Source of the DNA: Luteolibacter luteus
Lineage (GTDB): Bacteria > Verrucomicrobiota > Verrucomicrobiia > Verrucomicrobiales > Akkermansiaceae
DNA: 64,000 bases
Assembly: GCF_012913485.1 (NCBI RefSeq)
Contig: NZ_CP051774.1
Location: 682,001 to 746,000 of the forward strand
Reading direction: 5' to 3'
Shown: positions 1 through 7,349 of the stretch, piece after piece
How positions within the stretch are numbered: the stretch's first letter is position 1
How the letters are laid out: each line of letters opens with the position of its first letter
Translations under genes and position numbers: made by a program
The notes under the pieces: model-generated
Told to the model about the DNA's origin: nothing
The model's database searches: none
The model's input: the letters and a program-made list of their open reading frames with translations, nothing else

Positions 1-1
1 T

Positions 2-847
2 TCGCCCGTCCGCGCACAAGACGCGGCCGCCGCGCCGGAGCTCTTCCAACGCATCACCATCATCGGCGCCAGTGTCTCTGCGGGCTTTTGCACGGATGAA
101 TTCATCGGCGGACCACGCACGCCCGAGTTCCGGCTCGCCAACTTCTTCAACGAGGCGCTCACCTGCGAACACCGACCGGTGGTGAGCCACGCCCGCAAGA
201 CGCTCTTCCTGGGTGCCCGTGATTCCTTGGAAAAGCAGGTGAACGAGGCGCTGAAGGCGAATCCATCCTTGGTAGTCGCGCTCGATTCCTTGTTCTGGTT
301 TTGCTACGGCAGGGATCTCACGCCGCCACAGCGGCTGGAGCTTTTCGAATTCGGCTTGAAGCAGCTCGACCGCATGTCCGCACCGCTCATCGTTGGTGAT
401 TTGCCGGATGCCAGACATGCAGCGGGAGGCATTCTCGGCGTGGACGAGATCCCCCCGGCGGATGTGCTCGCGAAATGCAACGAGCGGCTGAAGGCATGGG
501 CTGCCACCAGGAAGAACGTGAGCCTCTTCCCCTTTGCCGCGATGATGAAGGCCGCGATCACGGGAGAAACCCTCGACCTCGGCGGGCGTGTTTGGGAAAA
601 AGGAACCGCTCGTGCCTTGCTGCAGCGGGACATGCTCCATCCATCCCATCTCGGCTTGGCAGCGGTGACCGTAGCGGCATTGGACTCCGCCGGTGCCTCG
701 GCGAAGCCAGCCATCCCCCGATCGAACTACCGGCGCGATCTGGATTCACTCACGAAAGACGCGGTGGAACTTGGCAAGAAGCAGTCCCGGGAGGCCGCCG
801 AGCGCGCCAGCAACGCATCGAAGCCGGAGGCGGCCCCGGCGCAATAA
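2..847 (+). CDS. SGNH/GDSL-type hydrolase, 5' truncated by window edge
   Basis: The reading frame is open from the left edge, so only the C-terminal 281 residues are visible. Near the visible start is the stretch IIGASVSAGF, which resembles block I of SGNH hydrolases with the nucleophile serine after GA. Near the end, DMLHPSHLGL matches block V, supplying the catalytic Asp and His. A likely signal peptide lies mostly outside the window. The C-terminus is Ala/Glu/Lys-rich and probably disordered. The family includes esterases and lipases; the substrate cannot be read from the sequence. An internal GTG at 179 is the first start-like codon, but block I lies upstream of it, so the true start is off the edge. 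Confidence 0.8.
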   Translation, partial: SPVRAQDAAAAPELFQRITIIGASVSAGFCTDEFIGGPRTPEFRLANFFNEALTCEHRPVVSHARKTLFLGARDSLEKQVNEALKANPSLVVALDSLFWFCYGRDLTPPQRLELFEFGLKQLDRMSAPLIVGDLPDARHAAGGILGVDEIPPADVLAKCNERLKAWAATRKNVSLFPFAAMMKAAITGETLDLGGRVWEKGTARALLQRDMLHPSHLGLAAVTVAALDSAGASAKPAIPRSNYRRDLDSLTKDAVELGKKQSREAAERASNASKPEAAPAQ

Positions 848-981
848 CGGTCCGGATCCCTTCCGCGATCACGTAGCCCGCGACTCATTGACTGTAAGGC
901 TCGATTGAGCTTTAATCCGCAGTGCTGCCTGGAAGTGTCCCCACGCTTCCATCCCCTCACCCCACCCTATCTTTCACCCCC

Positions 982-1677
982 GTGAATCTCTACGCCCTCT
1001 TGGCGTGCGCTATCCTTGCGCTCGTCCTGCCGGGTTTCTCCCAGTCCCTCTCATGGGATACGGACGGAACGCCAGGCACGGAAGCTTTTGGCAATACCCT
1101 CGTGTTTGCCGATGGCGCCCTCGGCATGAGCATCACGTCCTGGGGGCATACCCACGGGAGGAAGAACGATTCCTTCGAATCCGGAAAATCGATCATTTAT
1201 CCCACCGGTGTCGGCGTCACGAATCGCGACGAAGGAATGCGCGTGCCGGAACACCAGATCGACAACGGCCGCGGCAATGATTGGGTCCTCATCGTTTTCG
1301 ATAGCGCCGTGACGGACGTGAAGATCGAGGTCGATCCCTACGGCGTTTGGGATCGCGACGTCACCTACTACACTGCCAATCTGAGTCGCGATGTGGACCT
1401 CTCCGGACTGACCTATTCTGACTTGGCCGATCTCGGCTTCGGTGAACGCACCGATGATCTTGGCACACGTAGCAGCGAAGCACGTGAGATCGAGATCCAA
1501 GGGGCCACGACGAGCTTCAATGCCGTTCTCATCGGCGCCCAGCTCGGAAAGCAGGGCTTCCGCGGGGTAGACCGCTTCAAGATCGACGGTGTCAGTGCCA
1601 CACCTGCCGTGCCGGAGCCTTCGGTTACCTTCCTGGGACTGATCGGGATGATCGGGCTCCTGCGTCGCCGACGCTAG
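982..1677 (+). CDS. PEP-CTERM domain exported protein
   Basis: A 231-residue exported protein of unknown role. It starts with a hydrophobic signal segment (NLYALLACAILALVLPGFSQ) and ends with a PEP-CTERM tail: VPEPS, then a hydrophobic helix (VTFLGLIGMIGLL) and RRRR. In this family the tail is recognised by an exosortase and sorts the protein to the envelope. The central part looks like a beta-rich secreted domain rich in Asp and Gly. I chose GTG at 982 because it places the signal peptide at the N-terminus; a GTG at 922 is also in frame. No ribosome binding site is visible for either. It converges on the GH43 gene. Confidence 0.75.
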   Translation: MNLYALLACAILALVLPGFSQSLSWDTDGTPGTEAFGNTLVFADGALGMSITSWGHTHGRKNDSFESGKSIIYPTGVGVTNRDEGMRVPEHQIDNGRGNDWVLIVFDSAVTDVKIEVDPYGVWDRDVTYYTANLSRDVDLSGLTYSDLADLGFGERTDDLGTRSSEAREIEIQGATTSFNAVLIGAQLGKQGFRGVDRFKIDGVSATPAVPEPSVTFLGLIGMIGLLRRRR

Positions 1678-1725
1678 GAATCTCGGCGCGCGGTCCCGCT
1701 TCATCCATCGTTTGGCCCGCTCCCA

Positions 1726-1759
1726 TAAAAAAGGCCGGACCGTTTTCACGGCCCGGCCT
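1726..1759 (-). terminator. Rho-independent terminator of the GH43 gene
   Basis: On the minus strand a 7-bp stem (AGGCCGG/CCGGCCT) with an inner CCG/CGG pair is followed directly by six T residues. It lies 26 nt past the stop of the GH43 gene. Confidence 0.8.
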
Positions 1760-1784
1760 GAAAGGAAATCCCGTGTGAGCAGGC

Positions 1785-2762
1785 TCACTTCAGCGGGCTC
1801 GCCGACACACCTTCGGTGGTCATCGTCACCGGCTTGATCAGGCCTTTCTCGTCGAACTCCAGCTTCTCGATACAGGTTTCGCGATGGTTGCCATCCGTTT
1901 CAGTCAGCGGGCGGCGGTGGTAAACGATATACCAGCTGTCATCCTTCTTGTTGTGGATCACGGAATGGTGGCCCGCCCCTCGCGCGACCTTATCATCCTG
2001 TTGAAGCACCACGCCGATGCGCTTGTGCGGTCCAAAGAGAGAGTCCGAGATCGCGTAGGCCACGCGGTAATCCGGCCCCGTCCAGCCACCTTCGGACCAC
2101 ATGAAGTAATACTTCCCGTCCTTCTTGAAGACAAACGGTCCCTCGACGTAACCCTCGGGTGTGATCGACTTGAAGATCTCTCCGCCTTCGAAGGGTTCGA
2201 AGCCCTTGAAGTCGTCCTTCAGCTTCGCGATGTTGCAGTGGCGCCAACCGCCGTAAATGAAGTAGTGCGATCCGTCGTCATCGCGGAAAACGAAACCATC
2301 GATCGGCTGCGCGCCGTGATGGAATTTGTCGATCAGCGGCTTGCCGATGAGATCCTTGTAAGGACCGTCAGGCTTGTTGGCCACGGCCACGCCGATGCCA
2401 CCTTCCTGCTCGTTGTTCTGGATATCGTTCGCGCTGAAAAAGAAGTAGTATTTCTTGTCCTTCTCGATGATGGACGGCGCCCACATTGCGCGCTTCGCCC
2501 ACTTGATGTCCTTGGTGTCGATGATCTTCTCGTGCTTCTTCCACTTCACGAGATCGCTTGAGGAGAAGGCATCGAAATGGGTCTGCTCGCCATACGGAGC
2601 CGAGTAGGTTGGGAAGACCCAATACTCGTTTCCGAAAACAATCGCCTCCGGGTCAGCATACCAACCTTCAAAGATCGGATTCCCGGAGGTCTTTTCTTCA
2701 GCGGAAGCCATGGCGGTAAAGGCGCAGGCCAAGGACAGGGCAAGATTTCGGGTCGAGGTCAT
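1785..2762 (-). CDS. Glycoside hydrolase family 43 protein, secreted
   Basis: A secreted five-bladed beta-propeller glycosidase of 325 residues. GH43 enzymes cleave arabinan or xylan side chains (alpha-L-arabinofuranosidase or beta-xylosidase type). The signal peptide is about residues 1-21 (MTSTRNLALSLACAFTAMASA). The expected catalytic set is visible: general base Asp37 in WYADPE, pKa-modulating Asp155 in QPIDGFVF, and general acid Glu207 in YVEGPF. The WAPS motif at 94-97 is also present. The length fits a single-domain GH43 without a carbohydrate-binding module. The gene stands alone with its own terminator. The exact substrate is inference. Confidence 0.93.
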   Translation of the reverse strand: MTSTRNLALSLACAFTAMASAEEKTSGNPIFEGWYADPEAIVFGNEYWVFPTYSAPYGEQTHFDAFSSSDLVKWKKHEKIIDTKDIKWAKRAMWAPSIIEKDKKYYFFFSANDIQNNEQEGGIGVAVANKPDGPYKDLIGKPLIDKFHHGAQPIDGFVFRDDDGSHYFIYGGWRHCNIAKLKDDFKGFEPFEGGEIFKSITPEGYVEGPFVFKKDGKYYFMWSEGGWTGPDYRVAYAISDSLFGPHKRIGVVLQQDDKVARGAGHHSVIHNKKDDSWYIVYHRRPLTETDGNHRETCIEKLEFDEKGLIKPVTMTTEGVSASPLK

Positions 2763-2864
2763 AACAAGGTGCCGTGTCGCCCATCAGGCAAACACGTTTG
2801 AACCCCTACCACCCCCCGCCCGGCCACGACAAGAACTTGGTGCGGTTCTTGGATAGTATCTCCA

Positions 2865-2984
2865 CTACTTGCTCCAGCCCCCTACGACGTAGGAAGGCAA
2901 CGGCTTTCCTTCCAGATAAGACGGTTGGGGCTCGGCGCAGGAAGCCAGCACCACGACAATCGCGGCGATCAGGAAATAATTCAC
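2865..2984 (-). CDS. Small lipoprotein (39 aa)
   Basis: An unrecognised 39-residue lipoprotein. It begins MNYFLIAAIVVVLASCAEP, a short hydrophobic signal followed by a textbook lipobox (L-A-S-C, Cys16). The mature peptide is only about 24 residues, proline-rich, and ends VVGGWSK. The start is GTG at 2984, the only start codon in a sensible place; GAGG sits very close upstream. It lies just after the terminator of the methyltransferase gene, on the same strand, in an otherwise empty 315-nt gap. No family is known to me. Confidence 0.5.
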   Translation of the reverse strand: MNYFLIAAIVVVLASCAEPQPSYLEGKPLPSYVVGGWSK

Positions 2985-3009
2985 ACCTCGACGATACCAC
3001 GCCTGCCAG

Positions 3010-3037
3010 AAAAAGGCGGAGTTTTTTTGGACCGCCT
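3010..3037 (-). terminator. Rho-independent terminator after the methyltransferase gene
   Basis: On the minus strand GGCGG, a 12-nt A-rich loop and CCGCC are followed by TTTTT, 40 nt past the stop of the methyltransferase gene. Confidence 0.7.
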
Positions 3038-3077
3038 CCCCGGCTTTCGCAGCGCACCAGGCCGACGCTTTCTCCAG

Positions 3078-4040
3078 TCAGAGCTTCCGCAGGTAAATGC
3101 TCCCCCCCGCGCTTTTCGCGGCCAAAGGCAGATGCGCCGCTATCGTGTCGCCGAATTCGGAAGCCACGTAGCTGTTGAAGAAATGGACCTCCCAGCTCTC
3201 GTTATGGGCGAGGAAGGCGCGGAGCAGGTAAAGCTCGTTCCAGTTCCGCTCCTGCTGAAGCCACTGCTCCGGATACTCGAAAGGATAGAAGATATCGTGA
3301 AAATGAACCAAGACGCCGGACGGAAGGTGGGGCAGCACATCGAACATCAAGAACTGGAGATCTCCGCCGCACTTGATGACGTGGCTTGAATCGATGAACA
3401 GGAGATCTCCCGCCCCGAGCTTGCCGAACACCTCGACTGGCACCTCCTGAACCTTCTTTTCCAGAATGGTGGCGCGCTTCGCGTCGTTACTTCTCAGGAG
3501 GCTTTTCAGGCGCTGCGGATAGGGCTCGATGAAAGTGAGCTCCGGCAAATCACTGAAGAAGCGGTCGATCGTGTCGAGCATCACCGCCGACGAAAAGCCC
3601 GAGCCCACCTCGATGATCCGTTGCGGACGGTGCTTCCGAAGAATGCAGTGAAGAAAAATCGCATCGGCATAGGCGAACCAATCGTTCCGGAAAAAATAGC
3701 GGAAGCCCCGGGCCTGTTCCTCTGGGAAAGGGATGGAATCGTAGTAGCCGGCAAACTCCCGGAGGAGCGCTTCCTGACCTTCCCGATTCATCTCAATTTC
3801 GGGAACCGAGGGAATCTCCCCACGCTTCACCTCGATCTGGCGCAGCACTTCCTCCTTGTCCGGAATCGGTGAATAATAGTGGCCCGCTGCCCAGCCCCCC
3901 TCTTTTGCGAGCCGGGCGCGGAGGTCCGCCACCTCCGCCTTGAGGTCCTCCCTTTCGCCGCGCAGGGAGGCAAGTTCCGCCATCAAGGCATCCTTGGAGG
4001 ACGCAGGAACATCGTGGGTTAGAGAGGCCTGTTTCGACAT
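3078..4040 (-). CDS. Class I SAM-dependent methyltransferase
   Basis: A 320-residue cytoplasmic protein with no signal peptide. Residues about 20-47 form a short coiled coil (ELASLRGEREDLKAEVADLRARL). The methyltransferase fold follows: motif I IIEVGSGFS at 142-150 binds S-adenosylmethionine, TFIEPY at 169-174 is motif II, and LLFIDSSH plus LVHFHDI mark the later strands. The DSSH and HFHDI motifs recall the TylF/CmcI or Methyltransf_24 group, often found in sugar or natural-product methylation, so the acceptor is unknown. I use the ATG at 4040; a GTG at 4061 adds seven residues with no better signal. Confidence 0.85.
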   Translation of the reverse strand: MSKQASLTHDVPASSKDALMAELASLRGEREDLKAEVADLRARLAKEGGWAAGHYYSPIPDKEEVLRQIEVKRGEIPSVPEIEMNREGQEALLREFAGYYDSIPFPEEQARGFRYFFRNDWFAYADAIFLHCILRKHRPQRIIEVGSGFSSAVMLDTIDRFFSDLPELTFIEPYPQRLKSLLRSNDAKRATILEKKVQEVPVEVFGKLGAGDLLFIDSSHVIKCGGDLQFLMFDVLPHLPSGVLVHFHDIFYPFEYPEQWLQQERNWNELYLLRAFLAHNESWEVHFFNSYVASEFGDTIAAHLPLAAKSAGGSIYLRKL

Positions 4041-4122
4041 GGGAGGGAGGAGGATTACCACTCAGATTAGCAGCCGGAGCGGAAAATCAAAGCCAGATCC
4101 GAGCATCCCTCGCCCTTTGCCT

Positions 4123-5136
4123 CTACTCCATGGTCGCGGTGCTGGCATTCACCTCGATGATGCGGTCGAGATCGAAAGTCACGTGATCGATAATTTCCGG
4201 AGCACCTCCATTAAACGGCGTGATGGTGAGAACCTCGATGGTGTATTCACCATCGTCCGTGACGAGGCTATCCAGGTCGGAGAAGACCAGCGGCACTTGC
4301 TGGGGAACCGCGGCATTGTGAGACACCACCGCATTCGGGAGAGGCGTGCCGATCGTCCCGGTGAGCTGCTTGCCCTTGTAGATCTGGGCGTAGGTGATGC
4401 TCTTCGGGTAGACATCCTTCACGATGATGTTTCCATCCCGCGGAGCTGCATTGTACGTCTTTCCTTCGATGATGTTCTCGATCTTCCCCTCTGCCACCGG
4501 CCAGATCTGGACGGTCGCCTTGGCCAGTTCCGCCTGCGGTGTGCCGGCATCCGGATGCAGGTAGACGGTGAAGGACTCCTCCCCGACCGCCTTGGTCGGC
4601 TTCGTCACCGGCAGACGCTGCAGGATGGCATTGTCCGTGAAGGTGCCGTTCGCACGGAAAAGGAAGGTATCCGCATAGGTCCCGGAACTGCCCGTCGGAG
4701 TGAAGGTCTTGGAATCGTAGAGCTTGTAGCTGCGTCCCACCTGGACCTTCTTCAGCGAATCCGGCACCGTGGTCAGAGCCGACATCCCGGCGATCGTGAT
4801 GCGCATCCCGTAGGGCTTGTCCGCCCTGGTACGGGGCGGATAATACGGGTCTTCCGAGAGGGCCTGCACGGTCACCTGCGGGAGGAAAGTCCCCACCGCC
4901 TTTTCATCCAGCTTCACCAAGGTCGTGGCGTTGTTGGTACCCGTGGTCGTGGCATAGAGCTGGAAGACCGCGGAGTCCGCCGTCAGCGGCTTGGAAGTCA
5001 CCGACCCTTGGTCATTGGCGAGCGCCATGTCGTAGATCACCGACACACCGCTCACCGTCTGGATCTGCCGGATGAAATCGGCAGCGCGGAGTCCTCCCGC
5101 CAAGGAGAGGAACACTAGCAAAGAGCGCACAATCAT
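4123..5136 (-). CDS. Exported protein of unknown function, third gene of a secreted-protein operon
   Basis: A 337-residue protein that I do not recognise. Residues 1-19 (MIVRSLLVFLSLAGGLRAA) form a signal peptide. The rest is rich in Thr, Val and Asp with alternating hydrophobic residues, as in beta-sandwich secreted domains, and lacks Cys and obvious catalytic motifs. It starts 18 nt after the stop of the 180-residue gene upstream, so it belongs to the three-gene operon running from 6435 down to 4123. Its role is probably tied to the two other exported products. Confidence 0.85.
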   Translation of the reverse strand: MIVRSLLVFLSLAGGLRAADFIRQIQTVSGVSVIYDMALANDQGSVTSKPLTADSAVFQLYATTTGTNNATTLVKLDEKAVGTFLPQVTVQALSEDPYYPPRTRADKPYGMRITIAGMSALTTVPDSLKKVQVGRSYKLYDSKTFTPTGSSGTYADTFLFRANGTFTDNAILQRLPVTKPTKAVGEESFTVYLHPDAGTPQAELAKATVQIWPVAEGKIENIIEGKTYNAAPRDGNIIVKDVYPKSITYAQIYKGKQLTGTIGTPLPNAVVSHNAAVPQQVPLVFSDLDSLVTDDGEYTIEVLTITPFNGGAPEIIDHVTFDLDRIIEVNASTATME

Positions 5137-5154
5137 GGTCAGAGCAGGAAGGAG

Positions 5155-5697
5155 TTAGCGGGCGGGAGTTTGGGCCACGGTCGCGGTGCCCTTTGCCACC
5201 GAGATCGGATTGTGGTTTAGCGTCCCAACGACGATCATGCCCGTTTTGCTGGCCGCATCGAGGCGCTCGGGCTTGATCGCGGCCTGTCCGGAAGCCTCTT
5301 CGAGCGAAACCTCGAACGAGGAAACCACGGCCCGGTAGCGCGTGATGAATTCCTGCCAGAGGATGAAATTCCCCTGCGGCTTTGCCACCACCTGCGTCTT
5401 GTAACGCTCCGGCACGTGGAGGATCGCACCCTTCGGCACGATCGTGTAGTTCCCGTCGAATACGAGGAACTCCGAATTTTTCTCCAGATCCCAGCCTTGG
5501 GGACCGCTACCTTCCGGAGCGAAACCGCCAAACTTTTCTCGTTCCTGGCGGGCTTTGAGATCCTTATCGGAAACCGCGCGGCCGATGGGAGCCTTGATGT
5601 CCTTCGGCAGGTGCCCCGCTCCCATTCCAGCCCCTTCGGGAGCCTGACCGGAGGCGAGAGGAACAAGGGCTAACAGGGCAAAGAGAGAGAGCTTCAT
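5155..5697 (-). CDS. Exported protein of unknown function, second gene of the operon
   Basis: A 180-residue protein with a signal peptide (MKLSLFALLALVPLASG). The mature part begins with a Gly/Pro-rich segment, then a charged segment, then a compact domain containing ILHVPERYK and FILWQEFITRYRAVVSSFEVS. It starts 21 nt after the first gene of the operon and ends 18 nt before the third. I do not recognise the family; a small periplasmic or outer-surface domain is likely. Confidence 0.85.
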   Translation of the reverse strand: MKLSLFALLALVPLASGQAPEGAGMGAGHLPKDIKAPIGRAVSDKDLKARQEREKFGGFAPEGSGPQGWDLEKNSEFLVFDGNYTIVPKGAILHVPERYKTQVVAKPQGNFILWQEFITRYRAVVSSFEVSLEEASGQAAIKPERLDAASKTGMIVVGTLNHNPISVAKGTATVAQTPAR

Positions 5698-5718
5698 CCT
5701 CGTGTTGTTCTGTTAGAG

Positions 5719-6435
5719 TTACTGGCCGGCCAGGAAGACCACCTCACCACTCGGATCATAGCCGGTGAAAGGAGGAGTCTGGGTCGTGCCACCCGTGCGG
5801 TTGATCTTGTAGCCCACGGGCGTGACGTTGTTCCGGAGCACGGCCTGATTCGTTACCGTGAGGCTGCCGGTGAGCTGCGGCGCGGTGAGGCTGTATTCCG
5901 CCACCACGTAGAAGAAACCATTCGGATTTCTGTTAGGGATCGCGGAGTCCTGCGAACCGGCCAGATGGAAAACGAGGGTCACTTCAGGATAGCCGAATTT
6001 TTTCGTGCAATCCCAGGTCTCGCCGTAGAGGCGGACGGGACCCGTGGTAGAGCCGGGACGATCACCCGTCACTTCGAGCCGACGTGGATAGAACTGCGCC
6101 CAGTTCACCTGCAGCTTCACGCTGGAGTAAATATTGGTCCGGTCTCCGAGACCGCCGATCCACCAACCCTTGCGAAAACGCTTCAGCGTGTCCGCCGGGT
6201 CAGGAAAGGCACCATCGCATTGATCGCCCAAGGTGAGCGATCCGGCGACGCCGAAGATCTTGTAGCCATAGGGACGACCCGCATAGCTGCCAACGCCCAT
6301 GCCATGGGAATCGAGCAGAATGGGTGACGACAAATGCGGAGCCCAGCAATAGACTTGCGCACCGGTGCCTGCCTTCACGGCAGTAAGGGTCAGGAGCAGT
6401 GCAAGCACTACCCTGAGAAGGGGTGGGATGGACAT
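5719..6435 (-). CDS. Exported protein of unknown function, first gene of the operon
   Basis: A 238-residue protein. The ATG at 6435 gives a clean signal peptide (MSIPPLLRVVLALLLTLTAV); the longer frame upstream would put 35 arginine- and proline-containing residues before it. The mature part has a patterned Gly/Tyr-rich stretch around VYCWAP, GVGSYAGRPYGYKIFG and a beta-strand-rich C-terminus ending VVFLAGQ. No known family is recognised. It heads a tight operon of three secreted proteins (gaps of 21 and 18 nt), which suggests that they act together at the cell surface. Confidence 0.82.
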   Translation of the reverse strand: MSIPPLLRVVLALLLTLTAVKAGTGAQVYCWAPHLSSPILLDSHGMGVGSYAGRPYGYKIFGVAGSLTLGDQCDGAFPDPADTLKRFRKGWWIGGLGDRTNIYSSVKLQVNWAQFYPRRLEVTGDRPGSTTGPVRLYGETWDCTKKFGYPEVTLVFHLAGSQDSAIPNRNPNGFFYVVAEYSLTAPQLTGSLTVTNQAVLRNNVTPVGYKINRTGGTTQTPPFTGYDPSGEVVFLAGQ

Positions 6436-6703
6436 GGGGTGGGGTGGGTGGCCGTTATCCGAAAAACGCTGCCGTGAAATGGGGGTGACCAGCGCTTCCG
6501 GATGAAGGGTGAGTAACTTCAGCCGCCCGCAGAATATCACGCGCCCTTAAGGACTCCATTACGCGAGTGCGTAGGTGCCCTTCAGAAGCCCCTGTTTTTC
6601 AGGCTGATGCAAGCGACACCATCCCTACCCTGCCCGTACCCATGGCATCCCAAAATCGGACATTACACCCTGATTGTTAGGCTTTACCCAATTTCAGAAA
6701 TCC

Positions 6704-6718
6704 AAAACAATTTGTTTT
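6704..6718. promoter_or_regulatory. Short AT-rich inverted repeat upstream of the SUKH gene
   Basis: AAAACA and TGTTTT flank the central ATT in a perfect 6-bp inverted repeat 60 nt before the GTG start of the next gene, in an AT-richer intergenic stretch (6541-6777). It could be an operator. At 6591-6604 a short CCTG/CAGG hairpin is also present. Confidence 0.2.
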
Positions 6719-6777
6719 AATCGGGCTCCGCTACGCCAATCCCTTGCCCGAAAGAAAATCGCGAATTTCACTGCGGC

Positions 6778-7341
6778 GTGTCCGTTTCCGACATCATTCG
6801 CTACGTTGAGACCCACGATCGGGGCCTCTATCGCATCTTCGCCCAACAAGGTTCCGAGCCTTCGCCAGCCGAGATCTCGGCATTCGAAAGCGAGATCGGC
6901 TTTGCCTTGCCGGATGAGTTCCGGGAACTCGCCATTCACCCCTTGGGCGGACTCTACATCTCAGCCTCGGAAGAGGTCTGGCCTGAGCCGGAGCCCTATA
7001 GCGTCGGACCGATGTGGTCCTTCCTCAGGGGCCTGTTAGTTTACAGCCTCTCCTCCGCGGCACCGGATTGGCTGCACATGCGCTCGGCATGGCAAGAGAT
7101 GAAAAACGCAGGTGCTGGCGACCTGGTCCCCTTTCTGAAGATCCTCGGTGATGCCGATCCCTACTGCTTCACGCCTGAAGGGAAGATCGTGATCTGGCGT
7201 CACGAAGATCCGGAGAATCCGGAAGCCGTGGACATGAGCTTCTCCGAAGCCGTCATGCACGAAATCCGCGCGCTTGAAGAACGCACACAGCGGAAGATCC
7301 GCGGCGAGGACCAGCAAGCACCCGAAGGCCTCACCTCCTGA
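6778..7341 (+). CDS. SMI1/KNR4 (SUKH) family protein
   Basis: A 187-residue cytoplasmic protein. The stretch ISAFESEIGFALPDEFRELA at about 32-51 is the typical start of the SMI1/KNR4 (SUKH) fold, followed by GGLY and a later hydrophobic strand. SUKH proteins often act as immunity proteins against contact-dependent toxins, but many are stand-alone with unknown roles. No toxin or polymorphic effector gene is adjacent, so an immunity function is not supported by context. The C-terminus is charged. The start is GTG without a visible ribosome binding site. Confidence 0.75.
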   Translation: MSVSDIIRYVETHDRGLYRIFAQQGSEPSPAEISAFESEIGFALPDEFRELAIHPLGGLYISASEEVWPEPEPYSVGPMWSFLRGLLVYSLSSAAPDWLHMRSAWQEMKNAGAGDLVPFLKILGDADPYCFTPEGKIVIWRHEDPENPEAVDMSFSEAVMHEIRALEERTQRKIRGEDQQAPEGLTS

Positions 7342-7349
7342 ATCCGGCC

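Noticed and set aside
3940-5118. 392-codon plus-strand frame
   Set aside because: It is antisense to the exported protein gene 4123-5136; its product is rich in Arg, Gly, His and Asp, typical of a GC-rich shadow frame.
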